A stretch of 24,373 bases of DNA from Candidatus Humimicrobium oleiphilum (GTDB taxonomy: Bacteria > Actinomycetota > Humimicrobiia > Humimicrobiales > Humimicrobiaceae), in contig DBPS01000029.1 of NCBI GenBank assembly GCA_002304935.1, positions 1-24,373 of the forward strand. Direction: 5' to 3'. The position numbers and the translations under genes are program-made. Each line of letters begins with the position of its first letter. The stretch's first letter is position 1. Below the pieces are notes generated by a model, which was given only the letters and a program-made list of their open reading frames with translations, did not search any database and was not told the origin of the DNA. Shown one piece after another: positions 8,144 through 15,869 of this stretch.

Positions 8144-8223
8144 GAATCAGGCAGTCAAAACAGCCAAACTGAAAAAATAGGAAAATACAAAAAACATAAA
8201 GTTAAAAAAGACAATCAGTCTTA

Positions 8224-9021
8224 ATGAAACAGGAAAATTCAAAAAGCAGAAAATTTGAAAGGCGAAGCAGTTTGAAAAGGATAAATATAGTTTTTCAGAG
8301 AGATTTGAAAGAGCTGATAAAAACAAGCACTTTTAAAATTGTTAGCGCAATATTTTCAGTATTTGCAATCGGGGCAGTTTTAATACTTGTTTTTGTTTTA
8401 AAAAATGGTGATTTGTTTTCAAAGGAATATGCAGAACAGGTAATCGGACTGATAATAGGACTTATTTCCTATTTTATGCCTATGACGGTGCTGATGACAT
8501 TCATATGGTCTTTTGCAAATTTTATGATAATAAATGAAAAAGCCCGGGGCAATATGGAATCACTTCTGGCAACTCCGCTAAATCCTAAAGAAATACTTCT
8601 CGGCAAGGTTTTTGCAGTATTTTTTCCTGGCTATATAATTTCGTTTTTATCATCTCTTATTATTCTGCTTTCGGTAAATTTTGCAGTCATTTATCCGGCA
8701 ACAGGCGGTTTTGTTCTTCCGGTGCAGGCTGTGCTGATGAGCTTTGTCATTAATCCTGTTTTCTTTATGGGCCTTCTGGCATTGATTATATTATTTTCCA
8801 TGGCAGGTAATCCTGATATTGCCATAGCTCCATCTTTTATCGTCGGATTCGGGCTAATGCTTGGAATACCGCTTGGTATTGCAACCGGGAGTATAAATAT
8901 ACTTTCATGGGTATTTGTATTATGGTGTCTTGCGGGAGCAGCTTTAATCTGGATAATATTACTGTCCTGCTTCAGATTTCTTTCAAAAGAAAATGTTGTA
9001 CTTTCAGGCAGGGGAAGCTAA
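8224..9021 (+). CDS. ABC-2 type permease, second subunit
   Basis: A 265-residue membrane protein with a basic N-terminus (about 35 residues) and about six membrane helices. INEKARGNMESLLATPLNPKEILLGK (about 107-132) mirrors the coupling loop of the preceding permease. It is separated from it by 80 bases, unlike the overlapping genes upstream. The ribosome site before the ATG is poor. An internal TTG at about residue 17, after AGGCGAAGCAG, is an alternative start that would shorten the charged N-terminus. It is the last gene of the AbrB-ABC operon and is convergent with the next gene. Confidence 0.85.
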   Translation: MKQENSKSRKFERRSSLKRINIVFQRDLKELIKTSTFKIVSAIFSVFAIGAVLILVFVLKNGDLFSKEYAEQVIGLIIGLISYFMPMTVLMTFIWSFANFMIINEKARGNMESLLATPLNPKEILLGKVFAVFFPGYIISFLSSLIILLSVNFAVIYPATGGFVLPVQAVLMSFVINPVFFMGLLALIILFSMAGNPDIAIAPSFIVGFGLMLGIPLGIATGSINILSWVFVLWCLAGAALIWIILLSCFRFLSKENVVLSGRGS

Positions 9022-9055
9022 GGTCAGCATTCATATAAATTCCGGAACTTTTTTA

Positions 9056-9733
9056 TTATCTTCTTCCTATACAGTCTTTTCTGGGACATATATCACAGGC
9101 AACCCTGGTTTTGTCTATTTTGTCTGCCGGTCCGAATCCGTATACTCCCGAAGATGATTTGAAAGGAATCATAAGATAGCTTTCGTTTAACCTGACCCCT
9201 ATTTTGCTGCCGTCTATCATTGAGAATATTTCTGACTGTTCTTCTATCGTCCATTTATACTGGCCGGGGGAATAATTGCAGGTTGAGCCCCATCCTTCCT
9301 CCCTGATACCTTCACTTTTTATTATTTCAGCTATGTGGCTTCCCAAAACTGCGAGGAGTTCCGTAGTTATTGCATCCATTACTATAGTGGCAAGCAAATC
9401 TCCGCTATCATTTACGTTTTTTATTATATCGTCTGTGCTGTTTCCAAGAGTATTTATAAAAATAGTAGCTGTCCTGGAGCCTTTTAATATTTTTGAAATA
9501 TTAGGTCCCTGAAAAACATTGCCTGACTTAAAATAAACACTGTCTCCATCTACTTTTTCAATTTCAAAATTTGAATAAATAGCTTTGGGTTCAATATTTT
9601 TAATACACACTGCCCGTTTTTCAGCAAGCAGTTTCTCTATCTGAGGATTGAGCCTGCCGTCCATTAATCTTGTCAGAAATTCGGTTCCGATCGCTGGCGG
9701 GATTTCAAGTTTGATTTTATCAAGTATTTTCAT
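9056..9733 (-). CDS. Stand-alone MetH activation-domain-like protein
   Basis: A 225-residue soluble protein. YSPGQYKWTIEEQSEIFSMI (about 154-173), IGVRLNESYLMIPFKSSSG (178-196) and the tail CDICPRKDC (213-221) resemble the S-adenosylmethionine-binding reactivation domain of cobalamin-dependent methionine synthase. In MetH that domain helps reductively methylate inactive cob(II)alamin. Here there is no catalytic or B12-binding module, and the C-terminal Cys-x2-Cys-x4-Cys cluster may hold metal or act in redox. Stand-alone versions occur in anaerobes, and a role in methyltransferase or corrinoid-protein maintenance is inferred. No MetH or corrinoid gene is nearby. The ATG at 9733 has no clear ribosome site. 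It is divergent from the following membrane-nuclease gene. Confidence 0.72.
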   Translation of the reverse strand: MKILDKIKLEIPPAIGTEFLTRLMDGRLNPQIEKLLAEKRAVCIKNIEPKAIYSNFEIEKVDGDSVYFKSGNVFQGPNISKILKGSRTATIFINTLGNSTDDIIKNVNDSGDLLATIVMDAITTELLAVLGSHIAEIIKSEGIREEGWGSTCNYSPGQYKWTIEEQSEIFSMIDGSKIGVRLNESYLMIPFKSSSGVYGFGPADKIDKTRVACDICPRKDCIGRR

Positions 9734-9786
9734 AATTTTTAAATAAGATTCAAAAGATTAATATAAATGATATAATTCCATATATC

Positions 9787-9862
9787 TTATATGTTGGCAA
9801 GCAATATTGAAATTATATCATTCCAGTTATTTTATATTTCGGCAAACAGAATTGGAATATAA
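9787..9862. repeat. Imperfect direct repeat, about 31 bp, 45-bp period
   Basis: TTATATGTTGGCAAGCAATATTGAAATTATA (shown here only as its type; 9787-9817) recurs with several changes at 9832-9862, where the core reads TTCGGCAAACAGAATTGGAA. Both copies lie in the divergent gap before the membrane-nuclease gene and could be regulatory. Confidence 0.4.
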
Positions 9863-9877
9863 AAATACTAATAATAT

Positions 9878-11908
9878 ATGTTTGAAAATAATTATTACAG
9901 ATATACAGGCAGCAATTATCAAAGAAAGATCTCCTGGGCATATTTTGCCCTGATAATCATCCACACTGTTTTCGGACTACAGATACTTAGCTCTTTTTTA
10001 TCTTTTCTTGTAAATTTTTTCCGCGAAAGGCCTTCAATAAGCCTGTATCATGTGGCAATATATGCTTTTGCTACTTTTGCCGTTGTTTTTCTGGCCGGTT
10101 TTTTGTTTAAATTTGTAGAAAAAAGAAAATTATTCTTAATATTGATTTTTGCCTTGTGCATTGCCAGGTTTATAATCCAGACAAACAGAAAAGGACCTGT
10201 ATCCCTTTTTATTTCTGCCATTGGAACAGTAATTTGGATTGCAGGCATTATTTTCTTTATTTCTCTTGTCCAGCAAAGAAAAATCAAGCTGTTTTTTACT
10301 TTTTTCCCTGCAGTCCTTCTAGGTTTTGCCATAAATACAGCACTTGGCGGACTTTTTGGAACATGGGACATTATATGGAGAGGCAGTAACCAGGTAATAT
10401 TTTTTGTACTTTTGATTATTGCTGCACAGATCGTTCTGTCGTTTATCGTAAGTAATGATTTAAAAACTGAAGCAAAATACAATGACGGGTCAGGGTCTGT
10501 ATTTTATTCCCTGATTTTCTTAATGCCATTTATATTTTTACAGCTTTATCAGTTCCAGAATATAGCAGCACTGAATGCCCGTTCAGGTTTAATAACCCGG
10601 ACTTCTTTAAGCCTTATAATTTTTTCAGATTTACTGGCTCTTCTTTTTGTCTATCTCATCGAGGTGAAGAAAATAAGAGTCATCCTGACAGTAATTGCAG
10701 CTGTAATTTTTATAGTGTCTTTCTGGCCTGAGACCAGCGGTGCACTATATATATTACAGATCATATTCGGCAATATCGCAGGCTGGTGGCTCATGCTTCT
10801 GCTTTTAAATAAATCAGTATCCAGGGCATCTCATAAAATCCCATGGAAGAATTGTTCCGCTCTGGCTGTAAGCGGATTATTGCTAGCAGTCTTTGCATTT
10901 GTTTATTATGGGACCTATGACATAAATCTTTCACTGAAAAGCTGGATGATTCCTGCTATAGCTGCATTAATTATTGCGGTCGCTACGATAATATCAGTAT
11001 CACTGGGAACATCTTTTAAAAAAGCATCAGCAGCCGGCTCCGGCACATCTCAGAGAACGAATTTTTATGAAAAGCTTCAGACAATCAGGGCTAATTATTA
11101 TAAATATACTTCAGTTCTGATAATGTTTCTTCTTTTTATTTTCCCTCTGGTTCTTTCCATTTCTACTGAAAACAAACCGGAAACAAGAATCCAGAAAGAC
11201 TCTGTAAGAATTATGCATTACAATATTCATCAGGGATTCAATATCGATGGGTATCTTGATCTGGAAAGCATAGCCCGCGTGATTGAACAGAACGGGGCAG
11301 ACATAGTATGTCTTAATGAAGTATCCCGCGGCTGGCTGATAAATGGTTCAGTAGACAATTACTTGTGGCTTGCTGACAGGCTGGGAATGAAGTACAGGAT
11401 TTTTATGCCTGCATCAGACCTGATATGGGGAAACGCAATACTAAGCAGATATCCTTTAAATCTGATTAAAAGCGGATTTTTACCCAGAGAAAATGCACCA
11501 CTGAGGAGAAGTTTTATTTTTGCTGAAGCTAATCTTTCGAGTCTGGGGATTGAAAATATAAATATCATGAGCACCCATCTTCATCATATAGAGGCAGACA
11601 GTGTGAAAAGACAGGTACAGGTAGATGCATTGCTGGAAGAATGGGGAGGAAAAGAAAGAACCATAATCTGCGGCGATTTCAATGCTGTTACAGGAGACAG
11701 GGAAATCCAGATGATGGAAGATGCCGGTCTGGTAGATACCCAGTTTGCACTTGAAAAGCAGGATGAACTTACATGGATACACTATGAACCTTATAGAAGA
11801 ATTGATTATATATGGGCAACACCGGATATTGGAATATCTGACTTTTCGGTAACTTATAGCAGAGCCTCCGACCATCTTCCAATATCTCTCTCTTTAGGGG
11901 ACGTATAA
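9878..11908 (+). CDS. Polytopic membrane protein with C-terminal endonuclease/exonuclease/phosphatase domain
   Basis: A 676-residue fusion. Residues 18-430 contain about 12-13 predicted membrane helices (for example 20-45, 58-80, 85-100, 108-130, 170-192, 207-227, 243-262, 266-283, 290-310, 327-345, 357-377 and 409-428). Residues about 442-673 are an EEP (DNase I-like) phosphodiesterase domain. It shows MHYNIHQGF with Asn449, CLNEVS with Glu481, STHLHH with His567, CGDFNAV with Asp600 and Asn602, RIDYIW, and RASDHLPI with Asp665 and His666. All catalytic positions are present. The substrate could be a phospholipid, a phosphodiester or nucleic acid, on whichever membrane face the domain lies. 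The last codons GDV-stop are supplied by a palindromic repeat. No ribosome site precedes the ATG. Confidence 0.87.
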   Translation: MFENNYYRYTGSNYQRKISWAYFALIIIHTVFGLQILSSFLSFLVNFFRERPSISLYHVAIYAFATFAVVFLAGFLFKFVEKRKLFLILIFALCIARFIIQTNRKGPVSLFISAIGTVIWIAGIIFFISLVQQRKIKLFFTFFPAVLLGFAINTALGGLFGTWDIIWRGSNQVIFFVLLIIAAQIVLSFIVSNDLKTEAKYNDGSGSVFYSLIFLMPFIFLQLYQFQNIAALNARSGLITRTSLSLIIFSDLLALLFVYLIEVKKIRVILTVIAAVIFIVSFWPETSGALYILQIIFGNIAGWWLMLLLLNKSVSRASHKIPWKNCSALAVSGLLLAVFAFVYYGTYDINLSLKSWMIPAIAALIIAVATIISVSLGTSFKKASAAGSGTSQRTNFYEKLQTIRANYYKYTSVLIMFLLFIFPLVLSISTENKPETRIQKDSVRIMHYNIHQGFNIDGYLDLESIARVIEQNGADIVCLNEVSRGWLINGSVDNYLWLADRLGMKYRIFMPASDLIWGNAILSRYPLNLIKSGFLPRENAPLRRSFIFAEANLSSLGIENINIMSTHLHHIEADSVKRQVQVDALLEEWGGKERTIICGDFNAVTGDREIQMMEDAGLVDTQFALEKQDELTWIHYEPYRRIDYIWATPDIGISDFSVTYSRASDHLPISLSLGDV

Positions 11909-11997
11909 TTTGGTTCCATAAGGTGAAGATTTATAAAATTTTGGCTAATCCGGAGTTTTGGAACCGGTAAAATATTGGGACCAAATTATACGTCCCC
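11897..11997. repeat. Palindromic inverted-repeat element 1 (101 bp)
   Basis: The left arm GGGGACGTATAATTTGG (11897-11913, followed by TTCC) is matched by its exact reverse complement CCAAATTATACGTCCCC (11981-11997, preceded by GGGA); 20 of 21 bases pair. The 59-base interior includes GGAACC (11960-11965), which could also pair with the GGTTCC of the left arm. The element starts inside the last three codons of the upstream gene and ends about 20 bases before the EamA start. No target-site duplication is visible. Confidence 0.88.
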
Positions 11998-12018
11998 GTT
12001 ATAGAAAGGTATTTTTTA

Positions 12019-12942
12019 ATGGCAGATAAAAAACCCGCAATCCGCATTGAATATTTTTTGATGCTCATTGTTACTTTTTTTTGGGCTATAGGGCATCCGC
12101 TGGGCAGGATAATAACACAGAAACTTTACCCATTCCAGCTTGCTGCCATTACTCTTGTAACAGGATTTTTAACAATATTCATTTATCTGCTTTTTACCGG
12201 CCGGGTAAAACAAATATTCAAACTTTCCCTTCGTGACATTTTTATATCTTTTGTACTTGGTGTCCTGGGATTTTTTGTATATCAGATACTGACATTCAGT
12301 GCACTTTCGCGTATACCTGCTTCCATAAATGCAGTGCTGATATCTAACAGTGTTGTATTTATAGCTATTTTTTCAGCAATTTTCCTGAAGGAAAAAATAA
12401 AGCCACTAACAATATTTGGAATAATTCTTGCAGTTGTCGGAGTACTGCTTGTTACTTTCAATCAGGGATTTTCACTCGGGAGCACTGGCAGGATAGATTT
12501 TTTAGGCATATCTTTTTCACTGCTTGGAGCTCTTTCGTCAGCTCTTTATTCTGTTTTTGGGAAAAAAATTCTTAGTTCAAATGACCCACTGGTAATAACT
12601 ACACTCGCATTATTTTTTGGCGCAGTTCTGCAGGTAATATTAACTTTCTCCACCGTAGGTTTTTCAGAAGTTGCCTTTGCCGGCTGGAAGATAAATCTTC
12701 TGACTATATTCCTGGGTGTCACCATGATAGGAATTGCCTATCCTTTATGGTTTGTATGCCTTAAAAGATTTCCCGCTTCCCAGATCTCTATTTACATGTA
12801 TCTTACTCCGGTTTTTGGCGTAATACTTTCGCTCATAATCCTTAAAGAAAGATTCTCATGGCTGTTCTGGATAGGCGGTCTTATCATACTTGTAGCGATA
12901 ATAATAACAAATGCTGCAAAAAGCAGAAAAGGGGACGTATAA
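12019..12942 (+). CDS. EamA/DMT-family transporter
   Basis: A 307-residue membrane protein with about ten helices in two homologous halves, the standard drug/metabolite transporter (EamA, RhaT-like) layout. The first half ends near FLKEKIKPLTIFGIILAVVGVLLV and the second at LKERFSWLFWIGGLIILVAII, the characteristic repeated helix pair of the family. It probably exports or imports a small metabolite; the substrate is not predictable. AAAGGT at 12005-12010 precedes the ATG by about 8 bases. The gene lies exactly between two palindromic repeat elements, and the second one supplies its last codons (GDV-stop). This makes horizontal movement with the repeats possible, although codon usage looks like that of its neighbours. 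Confidence 0.9.
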   Translation: MADKKPAIRIEYFLMLIVTFFWAIGHPLGRIITQKLYPFQLAAITLVTGFLTIFIYLLFTGRVKQIFKLSLRDIFISFVLGVLGFFVYQILTFSALSRIPASINAVLISNSVVFIAIFSAIFLKEKIKPLTIFGIILAVVGVLLVTFNQGFSLGSTGRIDFLGISFSLLGALSSALYSVFGKKILSSNDPLVITTLALFFGAVLQVILTFSTVGFSEVAFAGWKINLLTIFLGVTMIGIAYPLWFVCLKRFPASQISIYMYLTPVFGVILSLIILKERFSWLFWIGGLIILVAIIITNAAKSRKGDV

Positions 12943-13136
12943 TTTGGCCCCGTCTTTTATTTTTATGATTTTGGAAAGCCGGATTGACAGAAATAAACCA
13001 TTAGTTATTTAAATATTCTTTAAACATAAATATTACTTCAGGCACTTAACCAGAATCCGGAATGGTTATTTATATAACGTAAGCCAGCATCAAAAAGTTC
13101 ATTGTTTTTATGATTGGGGCCAAATTATACGTCCCC
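12931..13136. repeat. Palindromic inverted-repeat element 2 (206 bp)
   Basis: A perfect 21-bp terminal inverted repeat: the left arm starts GGGGACGTATAATTTGG and continues CCCC (12931-12951), and the right arm is its exact reverse complement (13116-13136). The 164-base interior is AT-rich, has no gene and shows no similarity by eye to the interior of element 1. The element begins within the last codons of the EamA gene. The right arm is followed by TTTT, so the transcript hairpin could also act as a terminator. Confidence 0.88.
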
Positions 13137-13215
13137 TTTTAAGAATATTGTTGTATAATGTTAAATATTTTAAATCAGATTATTTTAGGATTAACAAAAT
13201 TATTTTAAAAAAATT

Positions 13216-14115
13216 ATGAAGAAAATATTTAAAGTCTTGGGAGTGGGGGAAATATTGTGGGATGTTTTTCCAAGCGGTAAAAAATTAGGCGGAGCCCCTA
13301 CAAATTTTGCTTATCATATTTCAGCACTTGGCCACGAAGGAGTCGTTGTCAGCAGGATAGGCAACGATGATTATGGCAGAGAAATCATTGAACAGCTTAT
13401 AAGCCTTGGCCTTGTAACCGACTATCTGCAAATTGACGGCGACAGGGAAACAGGTATAGTGGATGTTCATATCGATTCAGGTAATCAGCCAAACTACACT
13501 ATTAAAGAAGATGTGGCATGGGACTTTATCCAGTGGGATTCCAAATTTGACGCTCTTCTCGAAACAACTGATGCCATTTGTTTTGGAACCCTTGCCCAGC
13601 GTAGCAGAGTTTCCAGAAATACCATAATAACCCTGCTGGAAAGAGCTGAAAGAGACACAATTAAGGCTTATGATATTAATTTAAGGCAGTCTTTCTACAA
13701 TAAAGGGATAATTGCTGATTCTTTAAAACTGGCAGATATCATAAAGCTGAATTCCGAAGAAATCGAATTGGTAAGAGATTTATTTAATATCAATTCAAAA
13801 TATAATGAAGAAGAATTATGCAGGTATCTTATTGACAGCTATGATCTAAAATTAATCTGCCTGACAAAAGGAGAGGATGGCAGCACCCTCATTGATGAAA
13901 TTAATTCTTTTCACAGCCCTTCTTTTCCTTACAAACTGGCTGACAGGGTAGGAGCAGGAGATGCTTTTACAGCAGCGGTGATAGTCGGCTATCTGAATGA
14001 AGAACCTATTGATGTTATAAACACTATGGCAAACAAGCTGGCTTCATGGGTCACCTCAAAGCAGGGAGGTACTCCTGTCTATGATTCTGAGATAAAAGGA
14101 ATAATGAATCTTTAA
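13216..14115 (+). CDS. PfkB-family carbohydrate kinase (fructokinase-like)
   Basis: A 299-residue ribokinase-family sugar kinase. GEILWD (11-16) and GGAPTNFAYHISALG (25-39) form the sugar-binding start. YDINLRQSFY (152-161) is a family landmark. DRVGAGDAFTAA (243-254) contains the anion hole and the catalytic base Asp249; Arg replaces the usual Thr in DTVGAGD. The GEILWDVFP start and FDINLR-type motif are most like bacterial fructokinases, so ATP-dependent phosphorylation of fructose to fructose-6-P is the best guess. Other sugars cannot be excluded. The ribosome site is weak (AT-rich). It is followed 14 bases later by an unknown membrane protein with which it is probably co-transcribed. Confidence 0.87.
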   Translation: MKKIFKVLGVGEILWDVFPSGKKLGGAPTNFAYHISALGHEGVVVSRIGNDDYGREIIEQLISLGLVTDYLQIDGDRETGIVDVHIDSGNQPNYTIKEDVAWDFIQWDSKFDALLETTDAICFGTLAQRSRVSRNTIITLLERAERDTIKAYDINLRQSFYNKGIIADSLKLADIIKLNSEEIELVRDLFNINSKYNEEELCRYLIDSYDLKLICLTKGEDGSTLIDEINSFHSPSFPYKLADRVGAGDAFTAAVIVGYLNEEPIDVINTMANKLASWVTSKQGGTPVYDSEIKGIMNL

Positions 14116-14129
14116 AAAGAGGTTAATGT

Positions 14130-14843
14130 TTGGAAGTAATACCAGCAAGGGAATTCAATTATCTGTATATTATTCTTGACTCTGTCTGGCTTTTCATTCT
14201 TCTGCTGATTTTTATTTACACAAAAAGATATATAGCCATAATTGCCGGTCTTGCGGGAGCTCTAATATATTTTCTTGTGGATTATGGTATTTTTTATCTT
14301 CTTCTTGATACACGGACTGTATCGGGGGCAGACACAGCTCTTCTGCTTTTATGGTTAAGCATAAGTTATGGCTTTACAAACTTCGCCTGGATATGGCTAT
14401 GGCTTGACAGGGACGGACATGCTCCCGAGTGGTCCCTTCTTATTATATCCGGATGGATTGCAACAGCCCTTTTAAGCCAGAACTTCGGTTCAGGATTTGC
14501 CATAATTTCCATCCAGAGAGGAACCTCCGGCTATCACGGGATTATGGCACTGATTCTGCTGGCCGGCTATACTATTTTAATAATCAGAAACATAAAAAAC
14601 AAAGATAATGGCAGGCAGAAAGTCAATATTCTCTGGATACTTGCAATAGGTATTCTGGTACAGTTTTCATGGGAGGCCGTACTTCTTATAAGCGGCATAA
14701 GAAATCCTGGAATTATGCCCTTAATTGTAAATTCTTTGATAGAAACAAATATGGGTCTTCCGATATTGTTCTTTATTCATGCCGCAATAAACAGAAGATT
14801 TAATGAAGACTTCACAAGAAAAATTCAATTTCAGTCAATATGA
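14130..14843 (+). CDS. Conserved-looking integral membrane protein, unknown function
   Basis: A 237-residue protein with about seven predicted membrane helices (roughly 12-29, 34-57, 69-90, 101-117, 136-150, 168-186 and 195-217). I do not recognise the family. Conspicuous segments are WLSISYGFTNFAWIWLWLDRDG, QRGTSGYHGI and NSLIETNMGLPILFFIHAAINRRFNED. The start is TTG at 14130: AGAGG (14118-14122) lies 7 bases upstream, while the nearby ATG at 14126 opens only a short frame. It lies 14 bases after the sugar kinase and 10 bases before the likely OsmC-like start, so the three probably form one operon. A link to sugar uptake is possible but unsupported. Confidence 0.78.
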   Translation: MEVIPAREFNYLYIILDSVWLFILLLIFIYTKRYIAIIAGLAGALIYFLVDYGIFYLLLDTRTVSGADTALLLLWLSISYGFTNFAWIWLWLDRDGHAPEWSLLIISGWIATALLSQNFGSGFAIISIQRGTSGYHGIMALILLAGYTILIIRNIKNKDNGRQKVNILWILAIGILVQFSWEAVLLISGIRNPGIMPLIVNSLIETNMGLPILFFIHAAINRRFNEDFTRKIQFQSI

Positions 14844-14853
14844 AAGGGGAAAA

Positions 14854-15303
14854 ATGAGCGAGGGAAAAAACAGAGAGTTTCTGTATAAAAATCAGATAAA
14901 ATGGGAAAGCGAGAAAAAAGGTTTTCTGTTTTCTGAAGGCAAACAAGGTTTTCAGGTTGCAACGCCACCCGAATTCAGGGGTCATCCGGGAATATGGAAT
15001 CCTGAGGAACTTTTTATAGCAGCAGTTAATTCATGTACAATGACCACTTTTCTTTCTTTTGCAGAAAAACAGGGGCTTGATTTTATAAGCTATGAAAGCG
15101 AAGTCGAAGGAATTCTGAAGTTTTCTGAAAACAAACTCATGTTTACCGATATAACAGTAAAGCCTCTGATAATAGTGGCAAATGAATCAGATATTGAGAA
15201 AGCTTTAAGTATGATAGATATGGTTGAGAAACACTGCCTTATATCCAATTCAATAAAATCAAAGGTAGAAATCATTCCGGAAGTAAAAGCAAAAACAAAA
15301 TAA
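14854..15303 (+). CDS. OsmC/Ohr-family protein
   Basis: A 149-residue protein. NPEELFIAAVNSCTMTTFLSFA (about 49-70) and KHCLISNSIK (127-136) carry the two conserved cysteines (Cys61 and Cys128) of the OsmC/Ohr fold. Those enzymes reduce organic hydroperoxides. The sequence is closer to the general OsmC branch than to Ohr, so the substrate is unsure. The frame is open from 14803, but AAGGGG (14844-14849) just before ATG 14854 and the family's length support the later start. A start at 14803 would overlap the membrane protein gene by 41 bases. It is probably co-transcribed with the sugar kinase and membrane protein. Confidence 0.85.
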   Translation: MSEGKNREFLYKNQIKWESEKKGFLFSEGKQGFQVATPPEFRGHPGIWNPEELFIAAVNSCTMTTFLSFAEKQGLDFISYESEVEGILKFSENKLMFTDITVKPLIIVANESDIEKALSMIDMVEKHCLISNSIKSKVEIIPEVKAKTK

Positions 15304-15423
15304 TCTTATTCCGGACAATACCAGCATGCACTACACTATAAAATTATTTAATTTTTTTTCAGATCTTGGCAATACAAATATTGAAAATAGCTATCCGTTC
15401 AAAGATCAGGCACCCTGAGAAAA

Positions 15424-15651
15424 TTACATTATCAGGAACTTCAGCAGGTCATAAACTAAGAATGCAGGCCATACAATAGCTTTTAAAAATCCTAGCACAC
15501 CCATCCAGAAAGTTCCTGAATTCTGGATGTAAAAGATTGCTGCACCCAGAAAACCCAGAAAATAAAAACCTCCTGCCATACCTGAACCGCCATGGCGCCT
15601 GCTTTCTTTTCTATCTGTACAGGTTTCTTTCGTTACATTTTCATTATCCAT
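15424..15651 (-). CDS. Small conserved membrane protein
   Basis: A 75-residue protein: a charged N-terminus of about 22 residues, then FYFLGFLGAAIFYI and a second helix ending AIVWPAFLVYDLLKFL. This pattern (a Gly-rich turn, two helices and VWPAFLVYxxLKFL) matches a widespread family of 60-75-residue bacterial membrane proteins with no known function. GGAGT sits about 6 bases before the ATG at 15651, supporting real translation. It is single, on the opposite strand from its neighbours. Confidence 0.75.
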   Translation of the reverse strand: MDNENVTKETCTDRKESRRHGGSGMAGGFYFLGFLGAAIFYIQNSGTFWMGVLGFLKAIVWPAFLVYDLLKFLIM

Positions 15652-15869
15652 ATTATTACTCCATGTTTGTTTTTTTAATAAATTATTTATCAGATAAAAT
15701 CAGATAAGGGGTTCTTTGAAGAAAAATTATTATAGTTCATAAACAATTAAAATAAATTTTATTATATGAATGTAAATATTATAATTATTATATAAGAATT
15801 TTAAAATATGAATTTTTTATAAAATCTTTTAAAAGTAAATTAAATACTTACAAATAAAAGGAGGCTCTG

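Noticed and set aside
10048..10482. Open frame of 144 codons on the minus strand
   Set aside because: It is a shadow of the membrane domain of the nuclease fusion gene, with no ribosome site and no recognisable domain.
11897..11913. TATAAT inside each repeat arm considered as a promoter -10 box
   Set aside because: No -35 box at suitable distance is seen at any copy; the hexamer is simply part of the conserved arm.
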